This document shows positions 1-7,171 of a stretch of DNA of 64,000 bases, in pieces. The stretch's first letter is position 1. Each line of letters begins with the position of its first letter. The position numbers and the translations under genes were made by a program. Origin of the DNA: Bacillota bacterium (GTDB taxonomy: Bacteria; Bacillota; Clostridia; Christensenellales; SZUA-584); contig JAEZHF010000003.1 in the NCBI GenBank assembly GCA_023416745.1, forward strand, positions 10,951 to 74,950, read 5' to 3'. The notes under the pieces are model-generated. The model had not been told where the DNA came from, made no database searches, and was given only the letters and a program-made list of their open reading frames with translations.

Positions 1-1
1 G

Positions 2-130
2 ATCGTCGTCGTTGACGGCAAATATCTGCTGCCCTCTTCTATTCAGGACTACTATTTACAGGATCACAGCGAAGAAGATTTTGGCGGGGTTCTGAATTTT
101 ATTGATCAGCCGTTTTACTTTGCTCAATGA
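2..130 (+). CDS. C-terminal end of an unidentified protein (cut by window start)
   Basis: The frame is open from the left edge to a TGA at 128-130 and gives 42 residues rich in Asp, Tyr and Phe (VVVDGKYLLP...). The start lies outside the window. No family is recognisable from so short a tail. It converges on the minus-strand gene that ends at 188. Confidence 0.45.
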   Translation: MVVVDGKYLLPSSIQDYYLQDHSEEDFGGVLNFIDQPFYFAQ

Positions 131-187
131 GCAAGGAAAGCCCGTCCTGAGACTGGTAAAGCACGCGCTGATTCATCAATTCCCTGC

Positions 188-694
188 CTAAATGCTCTTG
201 CCCGTCACCTGATAGATGCCCTGTATCGGCAAATCCGTGTGCTTTCTGATCTCCGTGATGATGGAATCTCTGAACTGGACTCCGAATATCGTCTCGCTGA
301 AATCTTTCACACCCCGGATTTTGGAATCGAGCATCAAGTCTCCGCCATTAAAGCATATCATGGCGGATTTGTTCATTCTCCCGTACCGGTTCGGGACAAT
401 CTGGATATAGTTGATATCCTCCCACCTGAGGAACCAGCTTTGCTTTCTTTTGAAATAAGTTATACCCTGCTCGTCCATAACCAACGTGTGTGAATAACAG
501 CCAAATATCGAGTCATAGATAAATTTTACGGTTGATAAAAGAAAAGCAACGGACAAAAACCAAAGAAGTATTCTAAATTCAAGTACAGAGACAAGGGGTG
601 TCCAAGTCCAGCATATTACCAATATCCAAATATCGAAGGGTATAAAAACCGCGCTGACCACGATATAGCTGGGCTTCAAAACCTTGATTTTCAT
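188..694 (-). CDS. Small membrane protein with PH-like cytoplasmic tail
   Basis: The protein has 168 residues. Two hydrophobic segments at about residues 9-32 and 40-60 form a membrane hairpin. A soluble tail of about 100 residues follows, with a short-strand pattern (LVMDEQGITY, WEDINYIQIV, SAMICFNG) like the PH-like domains of small bacterial membrane proteins. An AAAGGA site precedes the ATG. The gene is AT-richer than most of the window. Function is unknown; the PH-like reading is inferred from pattern only. Confidence 0.6.
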   Translation of the reverse strand: MKIKVLKPSYIVVSAVFIPFDIWILVICWTWTPLVSVLEFRILLWFLSVAFLLSTVKFIYDSIFGCYSHTLVMDEQGITYFKRKQSWFLRWEDINYIQIVPNRYGRMNKSAMICFNGGDLMLDSKIRGVKDFSETIFGVQFRDSIITEIRKHTDLPIQGIYQVTGKSI

Positions 695-804
695 GCTGTC
701 CTTTCAAAGGTAAGAATTTATTAATTATTATACCATACATGCCTGTCCAGTATCATCATATCTCGTTTTAACACGAGCCTAATACAGTGTAAGGAAAGCC
801 TTTC

Positions 805-1614
805 TCAACCCAATGCGACATCCAGCACCATCATCACAACAAACCCGAAAAGCACGCCGAACGCCGCTATCGTTTTGCTGTCCCTGAAGGATTCGGGGAT
901 CAGCTCAGAGCACACAACTGCGATCATCGCACCTGCGGAAAACGTTAATGCAAGCGGCAATATGGAACGGACGGCGAGTGCCCAAAGCACGCCAAGCACA
1001 CCGGCTATCGGCTCGACGATGCCGGAGGCCTGGCCGATCAAAAAGCTTTTGGCCCGGGATGTCCCTTCCCGCCGCAGCGGCATGGAAACACAGACGCCTT
1101 CCGGAAAGTTCTGTATACCGATACCAATCGCCAGCATCACCGCACTCAGTAACGATGTCCCCTCGATACCAAGTGATACGCAGCCAAAGGCCACGCCAAC
1201 GGCCAGCCCTTCCGGAATATTATGAAGCGTGACGGCAGTGGTTAATAGAATCGACCGTTTGAGCGCTCCCCCTTTTTTTCGCACAAAATGCACACGGGAG
1301 AGTATAATGTCTGAGCCGATCACAAAAAAACCGCCCATTAAAAAACCGACAGCAGCTGTCAGCCAAGCGTTATCTCCCAGCTGGACAGACAGCTCGATAG
1401 CCGGGGACAGGAGCGACCAAAAAGAGGCGGCAATCATCACACCTGCCGCAAAACCCATCATGACATCCAGTAATTTTCTGTTTATCGTTTTGAAAAAGAA
1501 TACGAGCGATGCGCCCAGAGCCGTTACCGCATAAGTAAACAATGTCGCCAATAACGCTTGCATGACAGGATCGAGTCCTGAAAACCATATCAAAAGGAAT
1601 AACCCCCATATCAT
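805..1614 (-). CDS. ZIP family divalent metal transporter
   Basis: This is a membrane carrier for divalent cations such as zinc. It has about eight hydrophobic segments. Two signature motifs are visible: HNIPEGLAVG in the fourth helix and NFPEGVCVS in the fifth, both metal-binding in the ZIP family (ZupT/GufA type). A third conserved stretch, SELIPES, lies near the C-terminus. At 269 residues it has family length. The start is uncertain: the ATG at 1614 has no clear ribosome site, and an ATG at 1563 is possible. No metal-sensing regulator is adjacent. Confidence 0.88.
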   Translation of the reverse strand: MIWGLFLLIWFSGLDPVMQALLATLFTYAVTALGASLVFFFKTINRKLLDVMMGFAAGVMIAASFWSLLSPAIELSVQLGDNAWLTAAVGFLMGGFFVIGSDIILSRVHFVRKKGGALKRSILLTTAVTLHNIPEGLAVGVAFGCVSLGIEGTSLLSAVMLAIGIGIQNFPEGVCVSMPLRREGTSRAKSFLIGQASGIVEPIAGVLGVLWALAVRSILPLALTFSAGAMIAVVCSELIPESFRDSKTIAAFGVLFGFVVMMVLDVALG

Positions 1615-1920
1615 CTTATATATGCTTTTATAATATGGCGGTTATTGTGGGCTTGCTACATTTGAGGCTTTATGACTTGGAATTGTATATGAAATAGCAG
1701 GAACCGAATAACACATCAGTCTTGTATAAGACCTTCCTCGTGACCTCGGTGTGCGGGATGGCTGTATGTTTTATGGTGGCGAATGTGGCGAGGATAATGG
1801 GGCTGGGGGTGGGGTGAACTTTGTTTACTAGTACGCCCTGTTATTTTACTCTTAGGAGGTTTATTGAGGTAAGAGGCTTTGGAAGAGATGATTATATGGA
1901 TTTCCTCCATGTCGATAATA
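1615..1920. other. Intergenic stretch without a supported gene
   Basis: About 300 bases between two minus-strand genes. It holds a G-rich run near 1800-1816 and short frames with poor composition. A minus-strand frame of 85 codons overlaps the next gene's 3' end and has no convincing features. I see no terminator, promoter or RNA structure that I can support. Confidence 0.4.
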
Positions 1921-2481
1921 TCAAAAACCGCTACGCATATGCTCATAATTAATATCACTTTTTTTATTTTCAATAATAAGACAAAAGCTAAAGCTCATTT
2001 CAAAAATTATCATGATTATCGCTAAAATATATGGAGCAGAGTTCAGACCAACAAACAAAGCTGTTATAGGAATTAAAACAGATAAAACCATGTATGTTTT
2101 TGATTTATAAAGCCAACTATAAGGCATCAAATGTGCACCGAAAATTATCGCAATAACCATTAACATTTTTTCTGGAATCGTTGGATAAATCCACATAGCT
2201 ATTAAAAGATATAAGATTTGATTCACAGAAAAAATGATACCTAGAATCGTTAAAGGATTTTCCTTGTTTTGAAAGTCTATTCTCAGGATTTTGGATATGA
2301 AAAATGCTAACGGTAATAGAGGTGCTGTACAACAAAATGTAATTAAATTTTTTGTTAAAATAGGTAGATCTGATAGATGTACAATCAGAACAGCACACCA
2401 TATAATAATGGATGCTATAATGAAATGTAATCCTTTTTTCTGCTTTTTAGCACAATCCAATCTAAGTTCTTCTAAATTCAT
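1921..2481 (-). CDS. Polytopic membrane protein of unknown function
   Basis: The protein has 186 residues. A short charged N-terminus (MNLEELRLDCAKKQKKG) is followed by about six hydrophobic segments and a short cytoplasmic tail. I chose the ATG at 2481 because GGGAGGAAT lies just before it; the longer frame to 2547 lacks a site. It is AT-rich and probably belongs to the same low-GC patch as its left neighbours. No family is recognised. Confidence 0.6.
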   Translation of the reverse strand: MNLEELRLDCAKKQKKGLHFIIASIIIWCAVLIVHLSDLPILTKNLITFCCTAPLLPLAFFISKILRIDFQNKENPLTILGIIFSVNQILYLLIAMWIYPTIPEKMLMVIAIIFGAHLMPYSWLYKSKTYMVLSVLIPITALFVGLNSAPYILAIIMIIFEMSFSFCLIIENKKSDINYEHMRSGF

Positions 2482-2812
2482 AATTCCTCCCAAAGTAGGT
2501 GGTATGTAAATCATAGCATGTTCCCGAATATTCTGCAAACTGCGCATTTGCTATAATCCCTATCTCTAAATTAATGACTCTATTGATATAACGGGTTCTA
2601 AATATGAATATACTCCATCTGCGTTTACATCAGATACTAGTTCAGCAAATGACACTATTATACTTGTTATAGCATAATACATATTTTCTACATATTATTG
2701 GTTTTGCTTTTTATTATATTTATCCTCAGGATTAGTTCAGTACCATTTATACTTAAACAGAGGTATTTCAAGATGATTTCGGAGTGTTAATCCTTGATGA
2801 AAAGTGCTGCGT
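2482..2812. other. AT-rich intergenic stretch, possibly holding a gene remnant
   Basis: About 330 bases of very AT-rich DNA. A plus-strand frame from about 2571 to 2681 reads as a plausible protein tail (Thr/Ser-rich, ending IILVIA and a stop), but it has no start codon or ribosome site and is preceded by a stop. It may be the last piece of a lost gene. Nothing else can be supported here. Confidence 0.3.
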
Positions 2813-2903
2813 ATGTTACCCTCCCAACCCAACATTCTCAATCGTATTCATCTCATCCACAGTCAGGTTGAACGAAAAGATGTCCAGATCGACCTGCATG
2901 TGC
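2813..2903 (-). pseudogene. Decayed second copy of the 3' end of the aldo/keto reductase gene
   Basis: Read on the minus strand, this stretch encodes about 28 residues (HMQVDLDIFSFNLTVDEM, then NTIENVGLGG and a stop). They match the last residues of the aldo/keto reductase at 4122-4952 (HMQADLDIFSFSLTADEM, DTIENIGLGR). The DNA also matches, with scattered substitutions. No upstream part of the gene is present. The lipoprotein gene at 2930-4005 lies between the complete gene and this tail, so the tail marks an old duplication or insertion event. Confidence 0.85.
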
Positions 2904-2929
2904 ACGCAGCGAGCATCTGAGACTTGCTT

Positions 2930-4005
2930 TTACTCCGCCTCCCCCAGTTCATCGAGTATCCGGTGAAAGTGATCCAGTATTGTGGCTCTGTCCTCGCCGC
3001 GGGCGATGCAGACCAGGCTGTGGAAAGGCGTAATGGAGACTTCATAACCCCATTCGCGCTCGTCCGCGATACCTTCCGCCACTGTCCTGAGCGCGGCTTC
3101 AAAAGTCTCCTGCTGCTCTCTTGTCAGTTCATCCGTCTTGATCCAAACGAATACATCGCTGTTTTCCAGCTCGCTGCCTGCTGTTTCCTTTATAACCTCG
3201 CTGCCTGCCAAATCGAGATACGTTTGTATTTCATCGGGCGTCAGCTGACGGTCCGGCACCTGATCATCAGAAAGCAATGCTCCGAGACGCTCAGTGCCCT
3301 GCCCGGCTGATAAATCCATGAGCGCATTGAGGAGCGCTGTTATATTCTCCACGAGCTGCGTTATCGATAAGACGACATCATCCAAAGGCTGTTCTTCTCT
3401 GAAAAGGTTGCTGTAAGGGTGCGGGTATAATTTGCCGTCTATGACTTCAGGATATGATTCAAACGGCATACCCAAATAATAATCGATGTCCAGCGACCCG
3501 GACGGATTCTCGTTTTCCTTGATAAAGAGCAGGTACGTGTTGTCGTACTCAAGCGGCGGAATGTCCGGAAGCCATAAGTTCACATCGTTGTAACGCCACC
3601 CGCTCTGCCACACAGCAGCGGTGCCGCCTTGCGTCAAACCTCCTTTGAGCGGATTGCCGATGCTGACGGTGTACTTGATCGCAGTGTCTTGCAGCATATC
3701 ACCCTCATTCCCGGGCACTTCATCATACAAAAAGACTTCGATATCCTGAACGGTGGCAACGACGCTGACTTGTCAACCAGCTCATCCAACGATTGAACCA
3801 TCCCCCAGTCAAACTGTATCATCGGTACAACGTCCTGATATTTTTCCCACGGCTCAAACGTGACGCGCGGCGGCGGCGTTTGGGAAACGGCAGCGCTTAC
3901 GGAAGCTGACGGCGTGTCAGTCGCTGTTGCCGCTTCTTTATTACCGGTGCATGCGCTGCAGGCCAATAACAGCAGCACGATAATCATTGTAAGTAACTTT
4001 CTCAT
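2930..4005 (-). pseudogene. Lipoprotein gene broken by a frameshift
   Basis: The start at 4005 has a GGAGG site and encodes a lipoprotein signal (MRKLLTMIIVLLLLACSAC), then a Thr/Ser/Pro linker. The frame is lost near 3765, after LDELVDKS. It continues in another frame as VVATVQDIEVFLYDEVPG and runs to the stop at 2930, giving a further 270 or so residues. One base deletion would explain it. The product would be a surface lipoprotein of roughly 355 residues; no family is recognised. It is either a recent pseudogene or a sequence error. It is flanked by the complete aldo/keto reductase gene and a copy of that gene's tail. Confidence 0.75.
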
Positions 4006-4121
4006 ATAGGCCTCCAAAAAGTGATACAATACACAGACGCTCATCCATAGGGTTTTGTTCCATTAAATACAATAATTTGACTATTCTAAATGTTGATCAT
4101 CCTTCAATATGCAGCTTGCCC

Positions 4122-4952
4122 TCACCGCCCCAAGCCGATATTCTCAATCGTGTCCATCTCATCCGCCGTCAGGCTGAACGAGAAGATGTCCAGATCCGCC
4201 TGCATGTGCTCTTTGCTGGTGGTGCCGTTGAGGCAGATCATGCCCGCCTGATGGCAGAAACGGAATATGACCTGCGGTATCGTTTTGCCGTATTTTACGG
4301 CGATGCTGTTTACGGTGTCCGTCAGTATGAACGGCGCGTTGGCGGTCAGCAGCGAAAAGCCCTGATAGGCGATCTGCTGATCGCGGCAGTAGCTGCGAAC
4401 GTCATAATCCCATTTTTGCTGCGCAAAGCAGCGGTTTTGCACATACGCCGGTTTCACAGCGCTGTGTTCGAAGAGCTGCCGCAGCTGCTCGAGCGACACG
4501 TTCGCGATGCCCAGCGCACGCACCTTGTTCTGGCTGTACAGCTCTTCCATCGCGCCCCAGGCCTCCCAGTCCTCGCGGTGAAGCCCCGCCGCAACCATGG
4601 GGCCGTGCAGCAGGTATGCGTCGATATAGTCCGTCTGCAGATGCGCCAGAGAAGATTCGCAGGATTGCAGCACCTGCTGGCGCACAGGAGCTTTGGGATC
4701 GTAGGGTATCCGGTGGTCGTGCCCTCTCGCGTGGGTAAACTTTGTCTGCAAAAACAGCTGGCTGCGCGTTTTGCCGGTTTGCATGAGATAGCTTTGTATC
4801 CCCCGTCCCACCGCCGCTTCGTCGTAATGCTTGCGCTGATTGGCGGTATCCACAGCGCCAAAACCGGACGCCAACGCTTCCTCTGTCAGCCTTTGCGTTT
4901 CATCCTCTTTCCACGCTGTTCCGTAAATAAATGCCGTGTCCGTTTGCTTCAT
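4122..4952 (-). CDS. Aldo/keto reductase family oxidoreductase
   Basis: An NAD(P)H-dependent carbonyl reductase of the (beta/alpha)8 barrel family, 276 residues. Visible family features are the early AVDTAN strand (position of the catalytic Asp), QTKFTHARGHDHR, DYIDAYLLHGP, the ALGIANVSLEQL loop and GTTSKEHMQADLD near the end. The usual catalytic Tyr of the AKR tetrad is at HYDEAAVGRG. The substrate cannot be told. An AGGA-type site precedes the ATG. A decayed duplicate of its last 28 codons lies at 2813-2903. Confidence 0.88.
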   Translation of the reverse strand: MKQTDTAFIYGTAWKEDETQRLTEEALASGFGAVDTANQRKHYDEAAVGRGIQSYLMQTGKTRSQLFLQTKFTHARGHDHRIPYDPKAPVRQQVLQSCESSLAHLQTDYIDAYLLHGPMVAAGLHREDWEAWGAMEELYSQNKVRALGIANVSLEQLRQLFEHSAVKPAYVQNRCFAQQKWDYDVRSYCRDQQIAYQGFSLLTANAPFILTDTVNSIAVKYGKTIPQVIFRFCHQAGMICLNGTTSKEHMQADLDIFSFSLTADEMDTIENIGLGR

Positions 4953-5084
4953 CCTGCTTCTCCCTTAAGTACTTGAATACTCCCCTGCTGTTATTCAATG
5001 CCTATAGCCCCTCGTCTGTCAAGCCTCTTCGCAATATTTCGCATGCGGGGAATCCGGCAGCCGCAGTCGCGCCACGCCCGCAAC

Positions 5085-5120
5085 AAAAAAGAGCAGCCTC
5101 CGTTGTCAGGGAAGCTGCCT
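5085..5120 (-). terminator. Intrinsic terminator
   Basis: On the minus strand GCAGCTTCC pairs with GGAGGCTGC across a short loop, followed by TCTTTTTTG. It lies just past the stop of the small Lys-rich gene at 5128-5232 and supports that gene being transcribed. Confidence 0.7.
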
Positions 5121-5127
5121 TTATGGT

Positions 5128-5232
5128 TTAATTCTTGGGCGCGGGTGGCATCGCAGGGATGATGGGCTGCACGCCCACATTTGCGGCCTTCTTGTTCTTA
5201 TCGGCCTTCTTCTTCTTCTTTTCCCGCTTCAT
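5128..5232 (-). CDS. Very small Lys-rich protein
   Basis: A 34-residue frame starts MKREKKKKKADKNKK and ends in a Pro/Ala/Met-rich tail (PIIPAMPPAPKN). A GGAG lies about a dozen bases upstream of the ATG, and a good terminator follows the stop, so expression is plausible. The highly basic N-terminus could bind nucleic acid. No family is known to me. It follows the omega-like gene on the same strand. Confidence 0.4.
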   Translation of the reverse strand: MKREKKKKKADKNKKAANVGVQPIIPAMPPAPKN

Positions 5233-5347
5233 TGGGCTTTTGTCTCCATTTTAAATCCACCCTCTCTTCATTCGCGAAACTGTCGTTGCCGCGACGGCAC
5301 GGCTCTTATTGTCTGCGGCATCACAGGCTTGCTGCAGCTCTTTTGTT

Positions 5348-5554
5348 TTAGATCTTTGCGATTTTCTCACTGCTCGTATAGGTAATCTTGTCCTGCTTAT
5401 ACTCGCTGATCGCGATGGATACAGTATTGTCAGAATCACAGTCCGTTAGTTGATTGCTGCCCTTGGTTAACTGTACGGCCCGTTTGCCGATAATGGACGC
5501 AAGCATATAACTGTTTTCAGCACCTTCCGGTTTGGCTATTGACGGATCAAACAT
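5348..5554 (-). CDS. rpoZ: RNA polymerase omega subunit-like protein
   Basis: A 68-residue protein beginning MFDPSIAKPEG, with the omega-like helix SYMLASIIGKRAVQLTKG and a following VSIAISEYKQDKI that resembles the VSIA.EEI..GKI signature of RpoZ. Omega helps assemble the beta-prime subunit into RNA polymerase. In most Clostridia rpoZ lies behind gmk; here it stands alone next to a DUF1836 gene, so it may be the only copy moved or an extra paralogue. The C-terminus is short. Confidence 0.6.
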   Translation of the reverse strand: MFDPSIAKPEGAENSYMLASIIGKRAVQLTKGSNQLTDCDSDNTVSIAISEYKQDKITYTSSEKIAKI

Positions 5555-5657
5555 TCTATTTCACTTCCCTTCCTCTTTAACGTTGATCATCTATGTTTGG
5601 AACCCCTTAGGTTGTTGGCAGATTGTTGTTGGCCGGCAGCCTGGCCTTTTATATTGG

Positions 5658-6317
5658 TTACTCCAACAGGGCGTCAGGCGAATGCTTATAGAAATCCAGC
5701 GCGCCCTTCGCCATGCAAAGCGTCGCCAGATTTGTGTAATGCGCAATATGCTGTTTGGCCTTTGCCGGTTCGTTGTCAGCTTTGACTGATATATGAACGG
5801 CTGACTTAATTCTCAGCTCCTCTTCCGCAACAGCCATAATGACAGCTTCTTCAAACCGGCTGATCATATAATTGATCATCTCGCGCAGCGCCTGATAAGC
5901 GGCCTCCAACCCCATATCATCGATCATCGGCCTCAGAATTTCGCTGAACAGCACCTTGATTTTATTCAGCGGCAGCACAGGCTTGAACATGTCAACCAGA
6001 ATATAGTAGATTATCTGCTCTTTTGTGTAGTATGAGAAATTCGTGTTTTTGATCTCGTGTCCGCCGGGCAGCAGGTTTTCTTTGAGATACGTAAAAAACA
6101 TCTTGCGGGTGATTTCCACGTTTACAGACCGAAGATATTTTTCCACCTTGGAGTAGTTCACATGATCCGGCGCTTTGCGAATATCAATGACGTCATATTT
6201 TCTTTGGACATCCGACGATATCCCCGAGATCACTTCTTTTGCGATTGTATTGAGCAGTCCCGCGCTTTTCACTTCATCCATATGAATCCCTCTAATTGAA
6301 GCTATATGTTTAACCAT
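5658..6317 (-). CDS. DUF1836 family protein
   Basis: The protein has 219 residues. The middle contains the features I associate with DUF1836: EITRKMFFTYLKENLLPGG followed by FSYYTKEQIIYYILVDMFKP, which looks like a winged-helix/MerR-like DNA-binding unit. The C-terminal half is helical and ends near SVKADNEPAKAKQHI. The family is common in Firmicutes and is probably regulatory, but no target is known. The ATG follows AAAAAGG at a normal distance. Confidence 0.75.
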   Translation of the reverse strand: MVKHIASIRGIHMDEVKSAGLLNTIAKEVISGISSDVQRKYDVIDIRKAPDHVNYSKVEKYLRSVNVEITRKMFFTYLKENLLPGGHEIKNTNFSYYTKEQIIYYILVDMFKPVLPLNKIKVLFSEILRPMIDDMGLEAAYQALREMINYMISRFEEAVIMAVAEEELRIKSAVHISVKADNEPAKAKQHIAHYTNLATLCMAKGALDFYKHSPDALLE

Positions 6318-6547
6318 TATGTATAACCTTTTTGTTAAACCCTTTGGTAGTACTTTAATGATACAGTTTTAAATCGGCGATGTCAATGCATTATCAATAA
6401 TATGGCCACGGGTCTCAATCACAAGACAGGCAAGCTTAAGCGACAGTTTCTCCTGTCACGCCGATTGTAATTTTCCGTTTCGCTCCCTTGCATTTTCTGT
6501 GCGGCAGGTATATGATCTATTTGAGCGTATGCTCATTTGGAGGTTTT

Positions 6548-7030
6548 ATGCCAAGAAAACGCTGCTGCGGACAGGTGGACGATTATCCCGTGTGCCGCCG
6601 CTTTGAGCCCGCCCCCGCCGAAAACCAGGATGTGACGGCGCTGGGCGTGGAGGAGATGGAAGCGGTGCGCTTAAAAGACATGCTCGGATACGATCAGGAG
6701 ACGTGCGCCCGCGAGATGGGGCTCACCCGGCCCACGTTTCAGCGCATTCTGGCAGCGGCCCGCAAGAAAATAGCGACCGCCCTCACGCTGGGCCAAGTCA
6801 TCACAATACAAGGAGGCCATTTTGTTATGAAGAACAGAGTATTTGAATGTGTGGATTGCAAAAAGACGTGGGAAGAACCGCCCTGCACCGCGGGCGGCAA
6901 GCACGGCTATGAGATTGCCTGCCCCCAGTGCGGCAGCATGAACAAGGTGAAGCTGGACAACGGCGTCCGCCACGCCTGCGGCGGCGCACAGCACCATCAC
7001 GGCAACGGCGGCTGTGGCTGCAAGCATTAA
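6548..7030 (+). CDS. DUF134 family protein with HTH and metal-binding tail
   Basis: The 160-residue product starts MPRKRCCGQ after a TTTGGAGG site; an upstream in-frame ATG lacks one. Residues 1-90 match the DUF134 pattern: a Cys-containing N-terminus, GVEEMEAVRLKDMLGYDQE and a sigma-like helix-turn-helix (CAREMGLTRPTFQRIL). A zinc-ribbon-like segment (FECVDCKKTW, ACPQCGS) and a His/Cys/Gly tail ending GCGCKH follow. It is probably a metal- or redox-responsive DNA-binding protein. Its last codons and terminator are duplicated at 9205-9305. Confidence 0.85.
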   Translation: MPRKRCCGQVDDYPVCRRFEPAPAENQDVTALGVEEMEAVRLKDMLGYDQETCAREMGLTRPTFQRILAAARKKIATALTLGQVITIQGGHFVMKNRVFECVDCKKTWEEPPCTAGGKHGYEIACPQCGSMNKVKLDNGVRHACGGAQHHHGNGGCGCKH

Positions 7031-7084
7031 CGGCGGCTTCAGCGATACGCCTACAGGGAACGGTCCATGCCGTTCCTTTTTCAT
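6984..7084 (+). repeat. 3' end of the DUF134 gene plus terminator, copy 1
   Basis: This 101-base stretch covers the His/Gly/Cys tail, the stop and the terminator of the DUF134 gene. A second, slightly diverged copy begins at 9205, beyond the nuclease-helicase gene. The two copies share GGCTGTGGCTGCAAGCATTA and the following GCGGCTTCAGCG. Confidence 0.85.
7056..7082 (+). terminator. Intrinsic terminator after the DUF134 gene
   Basis: GGAACGG and CCGTTCC form a perfect stem with a short loop, followed by five T residues. It lies 26 bases past the stop codon. Confidence 0.85.
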
Positions 7085-7171
7085 ATTATTCGTTAATTGA
7101 TGAGTTTTGACAAATCATGTTGATTCCTATAAACTTAATATCAATATATTTTCATTATTGAGGAGCCCTTT

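Noticed and set aside
1716..1973. Minus-strand frame of 85 codons
   Set aside because: Overlaps the better-supported membrane protein gene, has an odd His/Pro-rich composition and no ribosome site.
2571..2681. Plus-strand frame ending IILVIA
   Set aside because: No start codon or ribosome site and a stop directly before it; too short to call a gene or a remnant of a known one.
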